64,000 nucleotides of DNA from Atriophallophorus winterbourni (lineage: Eukaryota > Platyhelminthes > Trematoda > Plagiorchiida > Microphallidae). A model generated the notes under the pieces. That model saw only the letters and a program-made list of their open reading frames with translations, was not told the origin of the DNA and ran no database searches. Where the stretch lies: NCBI GenBank assembly GCA_013407085.1, contig JACCGJ010004944.1, forward strand, positions 126,045 through 190,044, written 5' to 3'. Within the stretch, counting starts at the first letter, position 1, and every line of letters starts with the position of its first letter. Below are positions 12,192 through 22,708 of the stretch, piece by piece. A program made the translations under genes and the position numbers.

Positions 12192-12551
12192 ATGCGACTT
12201 GACCCACTTAAGCAGCACACCATAAAACGTTCCGACTCCTCAGGTATTAAGCCCGAGCATCAGGCTGGACTAAGAAATAATATATCGCGAGACACCGTCG
12301 CCACAGTGATATACGGAAATTCATGTAGTATCCGAAATAATTGGTCTAAACTCTACATCCTAGTGCATAAGTTACGACCGCGTGTAATAGCATTGACCGA
12401 AACCTGGCTATCTGCAACTGATCATATTTCTGACGTAATTTGTAGCAGTTATTCTGTGGTCAGATGTAATAGACCAGGTGGACTCAACGTGGGTGGTGAT
12501 GCTATGCTTCGCAGGCTGTCTTCGAACTTCAGAATAGAGTGTTTGGCTTAG
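12192..12551 (+). pseudogene. LINE B endonuclease N-terminal fragment
   Basis: 119 codons holding SIRNNWSKLYILVHKLRPR and ALTETWLS, the N-terminal endonuclease motifs with the catalytic Glu. A stop at 12551 cuts it, and homologous protein continues in other frames to about 13040. Confidence 0.8.
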
Positions 12552-13337
12552 CACACACAACGTCCAACTTACCTTATGTCTCATTCAATCTTATGAGCAA
12601 TCAATGGTTATAGCATGCGCTAATATGAGCAATCAAGCAGGACCTCAGTTCATGCAAAATTTGCTTTAAAATCTCAGTTTGCTGGACACGCTTGGGCCCC
12701 AAGTTCTTATAGTTGGCGATTCGAACCTCCCACATATATCTTGGCCGAACCAGTGCTGTTCATCTGATAAAATATCTGAGAACGTCATAAAATGAACTCA
12801 GATGCATGTTCTGAGTCAACATGTAAATGAGCCAACAAGGCTCCGTCAGGGCTGCTTATCTTCGAGCCTGGATCACGTTATCTCTTTGAGCGAAGACATG
12901 GTTCGCCAGTAGATCATCTCAATCCACTAGGAAAAAGTGATCACGTTAGTACTCAGGTATGACAAACCTCCTCCGAAACAAAGGCGTAATTTCAATAGTG
13001 TAGACAGGGAAGTTGACTCACAGGAAGCTAAAAAGATTATATACTGATTAAATTCCATTCAATTCAATTCAATTTAAATAGTCTTAAGAGCACATAGCTT
13101 TACAAAAACCACACAATAATATAGCAACAACGAATAATATAACAAGAAAAATGGGATTTAGTTGCTCACTTAGGAGTTCAAGAATCAATGAAAAAACCAA
13201 AGGGCAGAAATTGCTTTCGATCGGTCGGATAACAAATGTAGGTGCATGGTGGTAATATGTATAGTTTTCTTCGATGCACAAGTTTAGGGTCAAAAAGGCA
13301 TCAAGGCTTCTCTTGAAAGTTTGCTGGTTTGGTGAGT

Positions 13338-13928
13338 TTACAACATTATCTGGCAGATTGTTCCAAGTAAAACAAACTCGCACGGCAAAAAATGTCTACT
13401 GAAGTTAAGTCTCGAGTGAGGGACAGTTAGAGTAAATGTGTGAGCTCTTGTAATATGCGAGCTCCGTAGGTTTAATAAGCATTGCAGAGGGTGATTTTCA
13501 GTATTTAAAATATTGTATACCAGAATCAAATCCTCTCGGAGACGACGATGTGGATAATCAAATAAATTTAGCGTTTTGATTCGCTCATTGTAGGGTTTCT
13601 GGCTGAGTCCGGTGACAAGTTTGGTAGCTCGATGATATATTCGATGCAAAGTCGCAAAATCTTTTTTAAGCCATGGCGACCATGCTTGAACTGCATATTC
13701 CATCGTGGGTCTGATGTACGTATTTATAATACAGGAAATTGTCTGTCTTGAGAACTTACCGAAAATGTTCTTTAGGAGTGACAGTTTCTGTGATGTTTTG
13801 CGATATACGTAGTAGCAGTGGCTCGACATCCCCAGGGTGTTGCTTATTAACACACCCAAGTCCTTTTGTTCCATGGTCCACGAGAGGCTGTGTTCCAAGG
13901 AAATACTGGTACTCCACATATTTGCCAA
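13338..13928 (-). pseudogene. LINE C RT thumb/C-terminal region
   Basis: 196 codons with EQKDLGVLISNTL, then YIRPTMEYAVQAWSPWLKKD, then RRLREDLILVYNIL, the C-terminal landmarks of CR1 reverse transcriptases. The last piece (FTWNNLPDNVVN) continues in 13383-13084 after a frameshift. Confidence 0.85.
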
Positions 13929-14205
13929 TGTTTAACATGTGACACTTTTGAAAATTGAAAAATATGCGATTTTTCAGGGAGCAAGCCTGGAGGTTGTCCA
14001 GATCCTTCTGGAGCTGTTCGCAGTCTTCCGACTTACTTATCTTCGACCACACTTTTATATTGTCCGCGAACAGTACGATCTTGCATTTGATGAGAGCCGG
14101 TATGTCATTAGCATAAAGCGCGAAGAGAATTGGGCCGAGGGCGGATCACTGAGGCACTCCACTTGTCACGGCTACCGATTTTGATAGAGCGCCCTCCACA
14201 AAGAC

Positions 14206-14439
14206 TTAAACAAGCCGGTCAGTCATGTAATTTTCTAGCCATGCTAACATACTGCCAGTGATACCACAACGTTCTAGCTTCTGCAGGAGAATACTGTGGT
14301 TTACAACGTCAAATGGTTTCGACATATCTAGGTAACATACATGGATGGTATCCCCAGCATCTACTGCTCGAGTCCAGTCGTCAAGGGTAAGAAGACGGTT
14401 TGTAAGGCAGGAGTATCCCTCACTAAAACCGTGTTGCAC
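14206..14439 (-). pseudogene. LINE C RT palm fragment
   Basis: 77 codons with QHGFSEGYSCLTNRLL and CYLDMSKPFDVVNHSILL, the RT block holding the first catalytic Asp. Confidence 0.8.
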
Positions 14440-15716
14440 TCCCGGAAATAACTTATTTTACTCAAGGTTTTTGCTGAGTTTGTTTGCAACGATCCTTTCA
14501 ATTACCTTGGATACGGCGGACAACAAAGTAACAGGTCTGTAATTTGCGGGCTCGGAACGCCTTTGAAAATCGGGGAGATTATACCAGATTTCCATTCAGT
14601 CGGTATGACACTTTGGGACAGCGATTCGCAAAATAACTGAGTTAGAGGTCCTTATAGAGATTGTGCAAAATGCTTGAGTATATTCGGGGTAATTTTATTA
14701 CAACCAGGGGATTTTCTGGGACTCAACGATACTAGAGTTCCCAGCACCTCTTCTTCGGTGATGGTTATTGTCTCCAATGGTAGAGGATGCGTTATTTCTG
14801 GATCCATTTGTATATCCACGCTTCCCTTTGGACAAAATGCTGCACCATATTAATTTACCGAAGCATCCGCGGCGTCAGCTGCATTTGGGGTCATTCCAGA
14901 GGGCGTCCGCAAGGCCGCAACTCGAGGTTTCACTGAACACTGAGTATTCGCAATCTGGTAAAAAAAAGCTTGGTTCTCCGTTTAATTGTAGACATTATGA
15001 CAGCTTAATACTGTATTTTGTCTTCAACAATAAGTTTAATGAACTGGTTTCTTAGTTTTCTAAAGGTCTATCATGGGGCATCGGTTGTTAACCGGCGATG
15101 GTTTCTCCAAGCCATATTTCGCAGTTTAATCCATTTCCGAGTGCGACTGCGGATTTCAAATTCGAATGCCTTTCCACACTGTTTTGGTACGAAAGCTGAG
15201 TTTGAGTTGATTCCCCGGTTAAGCTTGGTCAAAATGCTACACCACCGCTCTTTTACTCTTATGCCTTCAATTTGCCAATCGTTAATCAAACTTAGTGCGT
15301 TTGATAATTTAGATAGGCATACCTTTCTGATGATTTTTTGTATCGTTTGTTCGCTCTGCTCGACATAGTTAGTCAAAATTCAAGACCAAATGGTCGCTAG
15401 AACCTAGTGGACAATCGTATGTAATGTTTTCGACGGAGTCTTTTTCAGTTGGCAAGATAAGATCAAGCATTGAAGGTATATCTCTCCCTCTGTATCTGAT
15501 GATACAGCACAAAACTGGCAGCGAAGGTGCCACTGTCTGTCTACCTTGCAAGATAGGTTTTCTCAGTTTGTGCACGTCGAGCAACGCAACAAGCTAGAGT
15601 GGTGGACAACTGTGATGCCACGAGTGATTAGAACGCGGAACCGAGCCTAAATAACTTACGACGCTTCTCAGACAACAAGGTCCTGGACAAGGTGTAAAAT
15701 AGTCATAAATAATGCT

Positions 15717-16196
15717 GTGAGAATACAACGCAAGGCAAAAGGTGACTTCAAATCACGGTTGGCGCGCAATAAAAAGCAGTGCCAGAAGCGTTACTATAGT
15801 TATACACAATTCAAGGGCAAAACGCGCTATTGGATTGACAACCTCCAGCGGGGAAACGGACTCCAAATGGTCCCAGATTCAGAAAAGTCTTCGGCCTTTC
15901 TCAAACATTTACAGTATCTTCAGATGCTTGATCGCCAAATAGATCCGCTTAACATGCCAGTCTTTAAAATGCCTGATATCGTTACTCCACTCGAAAAGTT
16001 ATCCCTCACTGATGATGAGGTTAAACTTGCTCTTGTAGTTAATAAACCCCATAAATCTGCTGGCTCCGACTTTATTCACCCTCACATTATAAAGTTCCTG
16101 GTGCATATACTAGCAGAACCCGTGGGCCCTTTTTATAACGCTTCCTTAAAACATGGATATATTCAGAGTGTTTGGAAGCTGGCTGATGTGATTTAA
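15717..16196 (+). pseudogene. LINE B linker and RT N-terminus
   Basis: 159 codons spanning the endonuclease-RT linker and the start of the RT fingers (PHKSAGSDFIHPHIIKFL, then VWKLADVI, normally followed by PIHK-GG). It ends in a premature TAA. It is the direct continuation of 12192-13050 once element C is removed. Confidence 0.8.
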
Positions 16197-16441
16197 ATAC
16201 ATAAATGTGGCAGTCAATCCTCAGGTTGTAATTACAGACCAGTAAGTCTTACTAGCATCCTTTGCAAAATACTGGAGAAACGTATTGGGGATATGATCTG
16301 TCGCCGTCTAGTTGATTGTTCATTGCTGAACTCTTCTCAGCACGGCTTACTTAAAGGGAACTCGTGTCTAACACGCCTCTTGTGTTTCCTAAATTAGGTC
16401 ATCATGAAGCTACATAAAGGCCGACAAGTTGAAGTTTTTAC

Positions 16442-16726
16442 TTGGACTTCTGCAAGGTCTTTGTTTCGGAAATCCACAGATTGCTTGCAACCAAACTTGA
16501 TTATATGGGTATCGATGGTTGTCTGAAGCAATGGATTATAGGTTTCTTAAGCAATAGATTCTTTTGCGTCAGGATAGGCAGTATGTGTTTCTCGAAAGTA
16601 AAAGTTATTAGTGGATTGCCACAGGGTTTCGTACTCGGACCGCTACTTTTCCTTATTTTCATGGATGATCTGGCAGCATCTCTTAAGTGCCTCTACTATA
16701 TTTTGTCAAGTTTATCGTATCACTAA
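16442..16726 (+). pseudogene. LINE B RT palm fragment
   Basis: Contains MDFCKVFVS (from LDFSKAF, so the first catalytic Asp region is recognisable) and GLPQGFVLGPLLFLIFMDDL. The second catalytic pair is missing after a deletion, so the RT is dead. Confidence 0.8.
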
Positions 16727-17369
16727 ATGAACAGAATCTTCTTGAGGATATCGAAAAGGTCATCAAGTGGTTTGCTACAAAGGGTTAAACCAGTTAACTT
16801 CACTAAAAGCGATCTCTTTTCTAAAGTCGTAAAGAAGATCGAGGTTGCTGGACGGGATAGTATACTTGAGATAAATCATGTGCTGAAGTTCTTAACTGAC
16901 GTAAATAATTTTCAGAGGACTTTAAATGGGCTGATCAATGTGCAGCTGCTGCACAACGCGCTAGGAGCGATCTTTTTCGGCTTCCATCAGTTTTATCCTG
17001 CAAGTCCCCAGAGATTTTCATACCATAATTCAAAGCGGTCGTGAGACCGCATCTCGAGTATAGCGTTCAAGTATGGTCACCTTATTTGGAAAAAGATATT
17101 GCCAAGCTCAATGGTGTTTAACTTCTAGTTACGCCTATGAATGTATGGCAGAAATTTCGTATGAGGATCGATTGCTGAGTCTACATCTCTTCTCACTGAA
17201 AAGAAGGTGGCTACGAGAGGACCTGATTTTCACATTTTTAATTATTGAACATCGCGCCCGGTTTGAATTTTGTTTCAACGCTGCTAACTTTTTCGAAATT
17301 CATTAAATTTCTGATTCGTCGATTACATTAGCAAAATGATTCAAAATTCTTGACTTTTCCTTTTCTCTA

Positions 17370-18480
17370 GCTGCAACAAGAAGGTTTCCGAGGGTATAGA
17401 GTGTGACGTGTGCCTGCGTTGGGCTCATCCCAAATGCTCTGGACTGTCGTCAACACAATTTAAGGTTCATGTGGCCCATCGATGGCGCTGACTGCATGAA
17501 GTCCGTGGAAACTTTGGTTGAGGAGCGTAAGCGTCTTGATAAACGTAAGCATTCTCTTCCACGTCCGTCTCCGAAACCCAAAACGTTTGCCGAAGTAGCT
17601 AGGTCAGTGGTCCTGTCTACCTCCAGCCAGCATAACACTCATTTGAGATGACAGAAGGCGAAATCATCGCCATCCTCCTGTCCTCCAAAGGCTCCACGGA
17701 ACAAAATTAACGATAATCGGGGTGTTCACATTAGCCCGACTGAGCATGTTCGCGCTCTAGCTCAGGAATTCCACAATTTAGGAATAGTGGTTGCTGAGCT
17801 GCAAGCCAGAAACCAAGTTAGCTCAACACGGGCTAAACATGTTTCTTTTTCAACGCAAGATGGGCCTTTTATCCGAGAATCAAAGGCTCGTAAGAAAAGC
17901 GATCTGAGAAAGGTTATAGACCTACTCCATGCTTCAGGCATGAGACCGACTACTCTGCTGAAGCGAGTTCACGGGGTCGGGAAATATAGGGGTGACCCAA
18001 ATGACGCATCTAACAGATCGCCGAGGCCAATTGTAGTCGAATTCACAAAGTAAGTGATCACGACTACTTCCTTTTGAAAGCAGAGAAACTTAACTGTGTC
18101 GATGGAAAATGCATTGCGTAACCTGACACCCCGGCACACCTGAAAACTTCTAGCCCAATTAGAGCTAGAAAGTCAAAGTTAGCTGTAAATCGTAGCTCAC
18201 CAAATTCGCTCCCGAGGCGAAACTTAGAAAATTACAACAGTGTGGCGATGACGCTAACACAGAAGAATTATACTCCAACATTAAAAAGCGCCACTGTCGT
18301 GTTACGTCCTTTAGAGGATGAATCGTGGATGAGTTGTAGTGACCCAGGCCATGAAGATGAAACAAGATGCCAGGAGTTGTCGTCTGTTTCAAAAACGAAT
18401 GCTGTATCTCTTCATGAAATTCAGCCTTCAAAAAACGCGAAGCAGCCTCGGGCATTACGCCCGAGGACAATGAGCTCATA
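17370..18480 (+). pseudogene. LINE D ORF1 with PHD finger, frameshifted
   Basis: Opens with CNKKVSEGIECDVCLRWAHPKCSGLS (shown here only as a landmark at 17372-17450), a PHD-type finger whose last Cys pair is lost to a frameshift. It continues in other frames: RPSPKPKTFAEVARSVV (17403-17651), a basic helix-rich block (17787-18053, SDLRKVIDLLHA and RPIVVEF) and an S/T/P-rich tail (18242-18481). The layout matches ORF1 of element A. Confidence 0.75.
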
Positions 18481-18519
18481 GGTAGCCCTAACACCGGGAG
18501 TCTGGCCTCATATGTTAGT

Positions 18520-19506
18520 GCTGTTCTGTTCTATAGAAACACTTGTAGTATTAGAAATAAATGGGCTGAACTCCTCTGTAGAGTTGACGAGACCCACTAC
18601 AAAATCGTGGGTGTCACGGAATCATGGTTTTCTCATGATGACCACATACCAGCTTCATTCGCGGATAGGTTAAGCGCCGTAAGAAGCGATCGACCTCTGG
18701 GTAAGCTAGCAGGAGGTGCGTTGCTTCTTATTGATAACGCTATTCCCTTCGAGAAAATTATTTCTTTTTCTACAACGAATGCGCAGATAATATCTGCCAT
18801 GCTCATGCATGGATGCACGCGTATAATTGTAAGCTGCGTCCACCGTAGTCCGAGCACTAATTTGGAAGAAGATGCTCTTTTGCAAATTAAGCTCTCGTCC
18901 CTCCTAACCGTATCACCATGTATTGTAATCTTCGGCGATTTTAATCAACCCGAAATAAACTAAGAGTACCAAACCTCACATGCCCCAGGAGTCGCGAACG
19001 ATTTTCTGGACTGGCTGCACTCCCATGCACTTTACCAACACGTAAACGAACAAACTAGATTCCGAGAGGGTCAGTCTCCGTCTATTTTTGACCAAGTTAT
19101 TTCAACTTCTAAAAGCGGTATACAAAATTTGGTCTTACTGCCACCACTAGGAAAGAGCGACCACGTAGTTTTAGCCTGCGAGTTACTTCTGTCATTTGGT
19201 AAACCCCCACTTGAGATGTCTCGAAGCTTCCATAGGATCGACCCTGCTTCCCTATCACAGGCAGCAGTGCTACTCCGATGGCAAAACATTGACCATGTGG
19301 ATGGGATGTGGGGGCAGATCAAGAAAAACATCCTTCAACTTCAGGATCGATCGCTCCTCTCTTACCCGTTCGCAAAAAAGGTAAACCTCAATGGTTGTCA
19401 GCCTCAGTTTCCCGTAGCGTACGTCACCGCGACGCAAAATGGAGGCGTTATATGCTTACTCCCTTATGTGGGACCTAATCTCGTTACAAAGAAGCTCGAA
19501 ACATAG
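18520..19506 (+). pseudogene. LINE D endonuclease domain with in-frame stop
   Basis: Carries SIRNKWAEL, VTESWFS (catalytic Glu), CVHRSPS, IFGDFNQPE, DQVIS and GKSDHVVLACE, the ordered APE-endonuclease motifs. A TAA at 18961-18963 follows GDFNQPEIN. The frame continues in phase to about 19410, where a frameshift moves the linker (RSVRHRDAKWRR) into the RT frame; a second shift occurs near 19480. Confidence 0.85.
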
Positions 19507-19877
19507 CTGTTTCCAAGATACGTGCAGCAAAGATTTCTTTCGAAATAAGACTCGCTCAAAAGGCCCATACTCATACGAAAGGTTACTACAGCTACGTTCA
19601 ATCTAAAGGGTTAACACGAAAAGGTGTAGGTACCTTGAGAAGGGACGATAGCTCATCCGTCATTGCAAGCACTGAAAAGGCTCAATTGTTTTCCTCGCAT
19701 TTTCAAGGCGTACAACGCCGAGATTATAACTCGAACGCCTCTGCGCCATAACTTCAATGTGTACTCGCTGATCACCCCCTCTGCACTGACCTTACATTCG
19801 AGGTACACAATGTCGAGACTATATAGGCCAGCCTAGCTTACAACAAGTCGGCTGGGCCCGATAGCATCCATCCACGA

Positions 19878-21302
19878 ATGATCAGACTGCTAGCGCCTAT
19901 ATTAGCTGTGCCGATCACAGAACTTTTCACATCATCCCTCAGTCAGGGTACCCTTCCTTTGGACTGGAGAACAGCCGTTGTAGTGCCTATCCATAGGGGA
20001 GAAGCTTTCTCGACGGTCAAAAATTACCGCCCGGTTAGCCTCACTAGTGTACTATGTAAGGTTATGGAAAGATTGATCAGCGATGATATATGTGGATATC
20101 TAACCAAACACTCTCTTTCGAATGGCGCACAACACGGCTTCCTAAAAGGTAGGTCATGTCTGACAAATTTGTTGAGCTTTCTTAACGAGGTTACTAAGAG
20201 GATGGATGATGGCATAGCTGTAAAAGTCTTCTATCTCGACTTTAGTAAGGCTTTTGATTCAGTCAACCATAGGCTCTTGCTTCTCAAACTCTCAGCCATA
20301 GGAGTATTATGGAACCTTCCGGGCTGTAATCGAGCATTCCTTAGCGACCGTTCCTTTACTGTCAGGATGGATGAAACTTACTCCGCAAGTGCGCATGTAA
20401 CGAGTGGGGTTCCCCAGGGCTCAGTCTTGGGGCCGTTGCTGTTCCTCATCTTCATTGATAATCCAGCCAACCAACTGCGCTCACCTCGTTATATGTTTGC
20501 TGACGACGTTAAAATTGTCGGTAGGTCGGATAACTCCGATCTGATAAGTGACGTGGAAGCTGTAACAGCATGGGCGGGTACGTGGGACCTTCCCCTTAAC
20601 ATAGATAAGAGTCACTTGCTCTCTACACTGGCAGGAAACATGATTGTGTCTACGGCCTCATTTCACACGGAGTTCCGTAGGGTAAAGTCTACAAAGGACC
20701 TTGGAATCGTAGTCTCCGCAAACGTTAAGTGGGTTGAACAATGTGCTGCTGCAGCTCAAAGGGCCAGAAGGGAACTCTTTCGACTACGTTCAGCCCCAAC
20801 TTGCAGAAAAGCTGAGGTGCTATTGCCTCTCTACAAGGCAATAGTAAGGCCACATTTGGAATACTGTATCCAGGCTTGGAAGCCGTATTACCAGGAGGAT
20901 ATCGTGCAGCTAGAAAAGGTACAGAACCTGGCCACTCGCATGATCGAGGGGTTAGCATACACCAATTATGAAAATCGTCTATTAACACTAAGACTTTGCT
21001 CACTTAGGAGGAGGCAACTTAAGGGGGATCTTATAGAGACCTTTAAGGTTGTCAAAGAATTAAGTTGTCTCGAATTCGATGACTTCTTTCGGTTCTCTTC
21101 TTTGGTTGCTACACGAGGGCACAGTCTCAAGCTACGTAAACAGCACACCAGGCTCGAATCCAGAACGCACTTCTTTAGCATCCGTATAGTGAACGCGTGG
21201 AACTCACTTCCCGCAGAACAAATCATGGCAACGTCCGTAATTGCGTTCAAACATGGGCTGGACGAACGGTGGAATGTGCTTTTTCCCGGAGCATTACCCT
21301 AA
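19878..21302 (+). CDS. intact CR1-type reverse transcriptase ORF
   Basis: 474 codons without a stop. Domains in order: palm/fingers with NYRPVSLTSVLCKVMERL (about residue 50), QHGFLKGRSCLTNLLSFLNE (about 95), FYLDFSKAFDSVNHRLLLL (about 122, first catalytic Asp), SGVPQGSVLGPLLFLIFIDN (about 174) and MFADDVKIV (about 209, catalytic Asp pair), then the thumb and C-terminus (RPHLEYCIQAWKPYYQED, CSLRRRQLKGDLIETFK, RIVNAWNSLPAEQI). The frame extends upstream with an in-frame TAG at 19824-19826, so the ATG at 19878 is not the ancestral start. The RT could be enzymatically competent, but the element around it is broken. Confidence 0.9.
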   Translation: MIRLLAPILAVPITELFTSSLSQGTLPLDWRTAVVVPIHRGEAFSTVKNYRPVSLTSVLCKVMERLISDDICGYLTKHSLSNGAQHGFLKGRSCLTNLLSFLNEVTKRMDDGIAVKVFYLDFSKAFDSVNHRLLLLKLSAIGVLWNLPGCNRAFLSDRSFTVRMDETYSASAHVTSGVPQGSVLGPLLFLIFIDNPANQLRSPRYMFADDVKIVGRSDNSDLISDVEAVTAWAGTWDLPLNIDKSHLLSTLAGNMIVSTASFHTEFRRVKSTKDLGIVVSANVKWVEQCAAAAQRARRELFRLRSAPTCRKAEVLLPLYKAIVRPHLEYCIQAWKPYYQEDIVQLEKVQNLATRMIEGLAYTNYENRLLTLRLCSLRRRQLKGDLIETFKVVKELSCLEFDDFFRFSSLVATRGHSLKLRKQHTRLESRTHFFSIRIVNAWNSLPAEQIMATSVIAFKHGLDERWNVLFPGALP

Positions 21303-21534
21303 AGACTAAATCCCTCCATATATATGATGAAAAAAACACAAAATTATTCGAAAAACATTTTGAAACACAAAAAGAGTTTCTTTTTCATTTTTTCGTATTT
21401 GTGGAAATAAACTGCTGTCCATCGTCTTTTCATTCGATTGGACATGCAACATGCATAACTCTCTCACCTTTCGGTGATGAGACATCTTCCATCTTCCATT
21501 CACAGTTACACATGCCTGTGGTACTTACAAATCA

Positions 21535-21645
21535 ATCCTGGTAGTGGCGGGTGTTTTCAAGCACACCTCCGAAAGAATCTGAGCACTCGTTTCGACTTGG
21601 TCGACTATCGCCCTGTGATACTGATACTGATACTGATACTGATTG
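21535..21645 (+). repeat. ACTGA-tailed short repeat, copy 3
   Basis: Contains GTGGCGGGTGTTTTCAAGC, CCGAAAGAATCTGAGC and CGACTATCGCCC, matching 11565-11772, and ends in four ACTGAT units (21620-21645). Confidence 0.55.
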
Positions 21646-21912
21646 AAACCTTCAAAATCATTACAGGTTTCAGTACTATTCATCCAAGTAAAAAGTATGC
21701 TCTAACGCCAAGTGTGGGTACTCGAGGCCACCCTTTAAACTGGCTAAGCGACATATCAGGTCAAATGTACGTGAGAACATCTTTAGTTAAAAGATAGTAA
21801 ATTACTGGAATCGTCTTCGTGAAAAAGTTGTTTGTCCTACTTCGGTAGAGGGCCTCAAGAAGTCACTCGACTCTGTGTGGTCTTCTTTATTTTCTGATTT
21901 CTTACCGTAATT
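21640..21912 (+). pseudogene. CR1-like RT C-terminal fragment E
   Basis: Encodes IETFKIITGFSTI, then TRGHPLNWLSDISGQMYVRTS and, after a stop at 21796, VNYWNRLREKVVCPTSVEGLKKSLD. These are the last ~90 residues of a CR1-type ORF2, from a different copy than element D. Confidence 0.8.
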
Positions 21913-22103
21913 GAATAGTTGTTATGATCCTCATGTTGTCTTTGGAACGCACTAAAGCCTCTCATCACCTATTGATTAGGGGAGTTTTATGCTGCATTCC
22001 AGATTACTCTCATGTCTTCTCCTTTTTCTTTTTGATAGACGACAGGGGGTCAAGCCCTTGTAAGCCACATCTCTTTATATCAGCAACATAGTCCAGGAGA
22101 ACC

Positions 22104-22560
22104 TCAGTGGAAGAAATCCTGTCCAGTGTTGTTCAGCTTCGCCGTGATTACAGGCAATACCTTATCCAAAAGTTGATTGAATTGGTTTTCAGAGCTTGCT
22201 TGAATAACCTCTTCCGAAAACGCATTCCACAAGTTAACAATTCTTGTTGAGGGCGTGAATCCCTGTGGTAGGCGTAGTGTCCTTCGCTTTTGAGGCTTTA
22301 GAGCATGGCCACGGGTTCTTGAGCCCGTCACGAGACGGAAAAACTCGCGCAGCTCGTTACCATGAGCTCTCAGTAATATGCGACGCGTTAGCAGCAGGTC
22401 GTAGCGCACGCGCCGAATACTGATCGACATGAGGTTGAGGCGTTGAACTCTCTCCACATGAGGAATTGATTTCAATCCTTGTACTCGTTTCGTCGTCAAA
22501 AGATATTTGTGAAGATATTGTTTGACGTGGCAGACGCTCTACTGTGACATATCCCCTCAA
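22104..22560 (-). pseudogene. CR1-like RT C-terminal fragment F
   Basis: 131 codons on the minus strand with VERVQRLNLMSISIRRVRYDL, FRLVTGSRTRGHALKPQKRRT and STRIVNLWNAF. This is the C-terminal end of another CR1 ORF2. Its 5' side is truncated near 22500-22560, next to a short ACTGA-tailed repeat. Confidence 0.85.
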
Positions 22561-22630
22561 GAAATCTGTACTCACGATTGGCTCGTAAGCCACTTACGGT
22601 TCTGTTCTAACTGAACTGAACTGAACTGGA
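22560..22630 (+). repeat. ACTGA-tailed short repeat, copy 4 (3' end only)
   Basis: CGATTGGCTCGTAAGCC followed by TTCTGTTCTAACTGAACTGAACTGAACTG matches the 3' end of the unit at 11400-11772. Confidence 0.55.
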
Positions 22631-22708
22631 CGGCGTTTTTTTCAAAACCACTTTTCAAGGTCGTGTTGAATATACTAACCATGAGGATGTAAATATATTC
22701 TGTATTTC

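Larger units (their letters stand above)
13051..15590 (-). mobile_element. 5'-truncated CR1-like LINE C nested inside LINE B
   Basis: Minus-strand LINE covering the end of the endonuclease (15584-15369, SMLDLILPTE... LGSSDHLVLNFD), the linker (15376-15071), RT and the C-terminus (13928-13084), with a pentameric tail of AATTC/GAATT units at 13051-13075. It has no ORF1 and no endonuclease N-terminus, as expected of incomplete target-primed reverse transcription. Inactivating lesions: the GVPQGS motif reads GVPQ-stop (near 14147), and the catalytic FADD reads FADN (near 14070). It divides element B, so it inserted later. Confidence 0.85.
12192..17306 (+). mobile_element. CR1-like LINE B, split by a nested insertion
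   Basis: A decayed plus-strand CR1. The endonuclease half is at 12192-13050 (TETWL, GDSNLPHIS where GDFN is usual, GKSDHVS). The reading resumes at about 15595 with the linker (RNKKQCQKRYYSYTQFKGK, 15756 on) and RT: NYRPVSLTSILCKILEK (16230-16280), QHGLLKG, GLPQGFVLGPLLF (16612-16650). The catalytic FADD box is lost to a deletion near 16700, and several frameshifts follow. The C-terminal LLSLHLFSLKRRWLREDLI segment ends near 17306. The gap in the middle is element C, in opposite orientation. Confidence 0.88.
17365..21302 (+). mobile_element. nearly full-length CR1-like LINE D
   Basis: Plus-strand element with ORF1 (about 17370-18480), then endonuclease and RT (18500-21302). Stops and frameshifts affect ORF1, the endonuclease and the linker, but the RT ORF (19878-21302) is uninterrupted. 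The 3' end is probably soon after the RT stop; no clear tandem tail was seen directly at 21300-21350. Confidence 0.88.
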
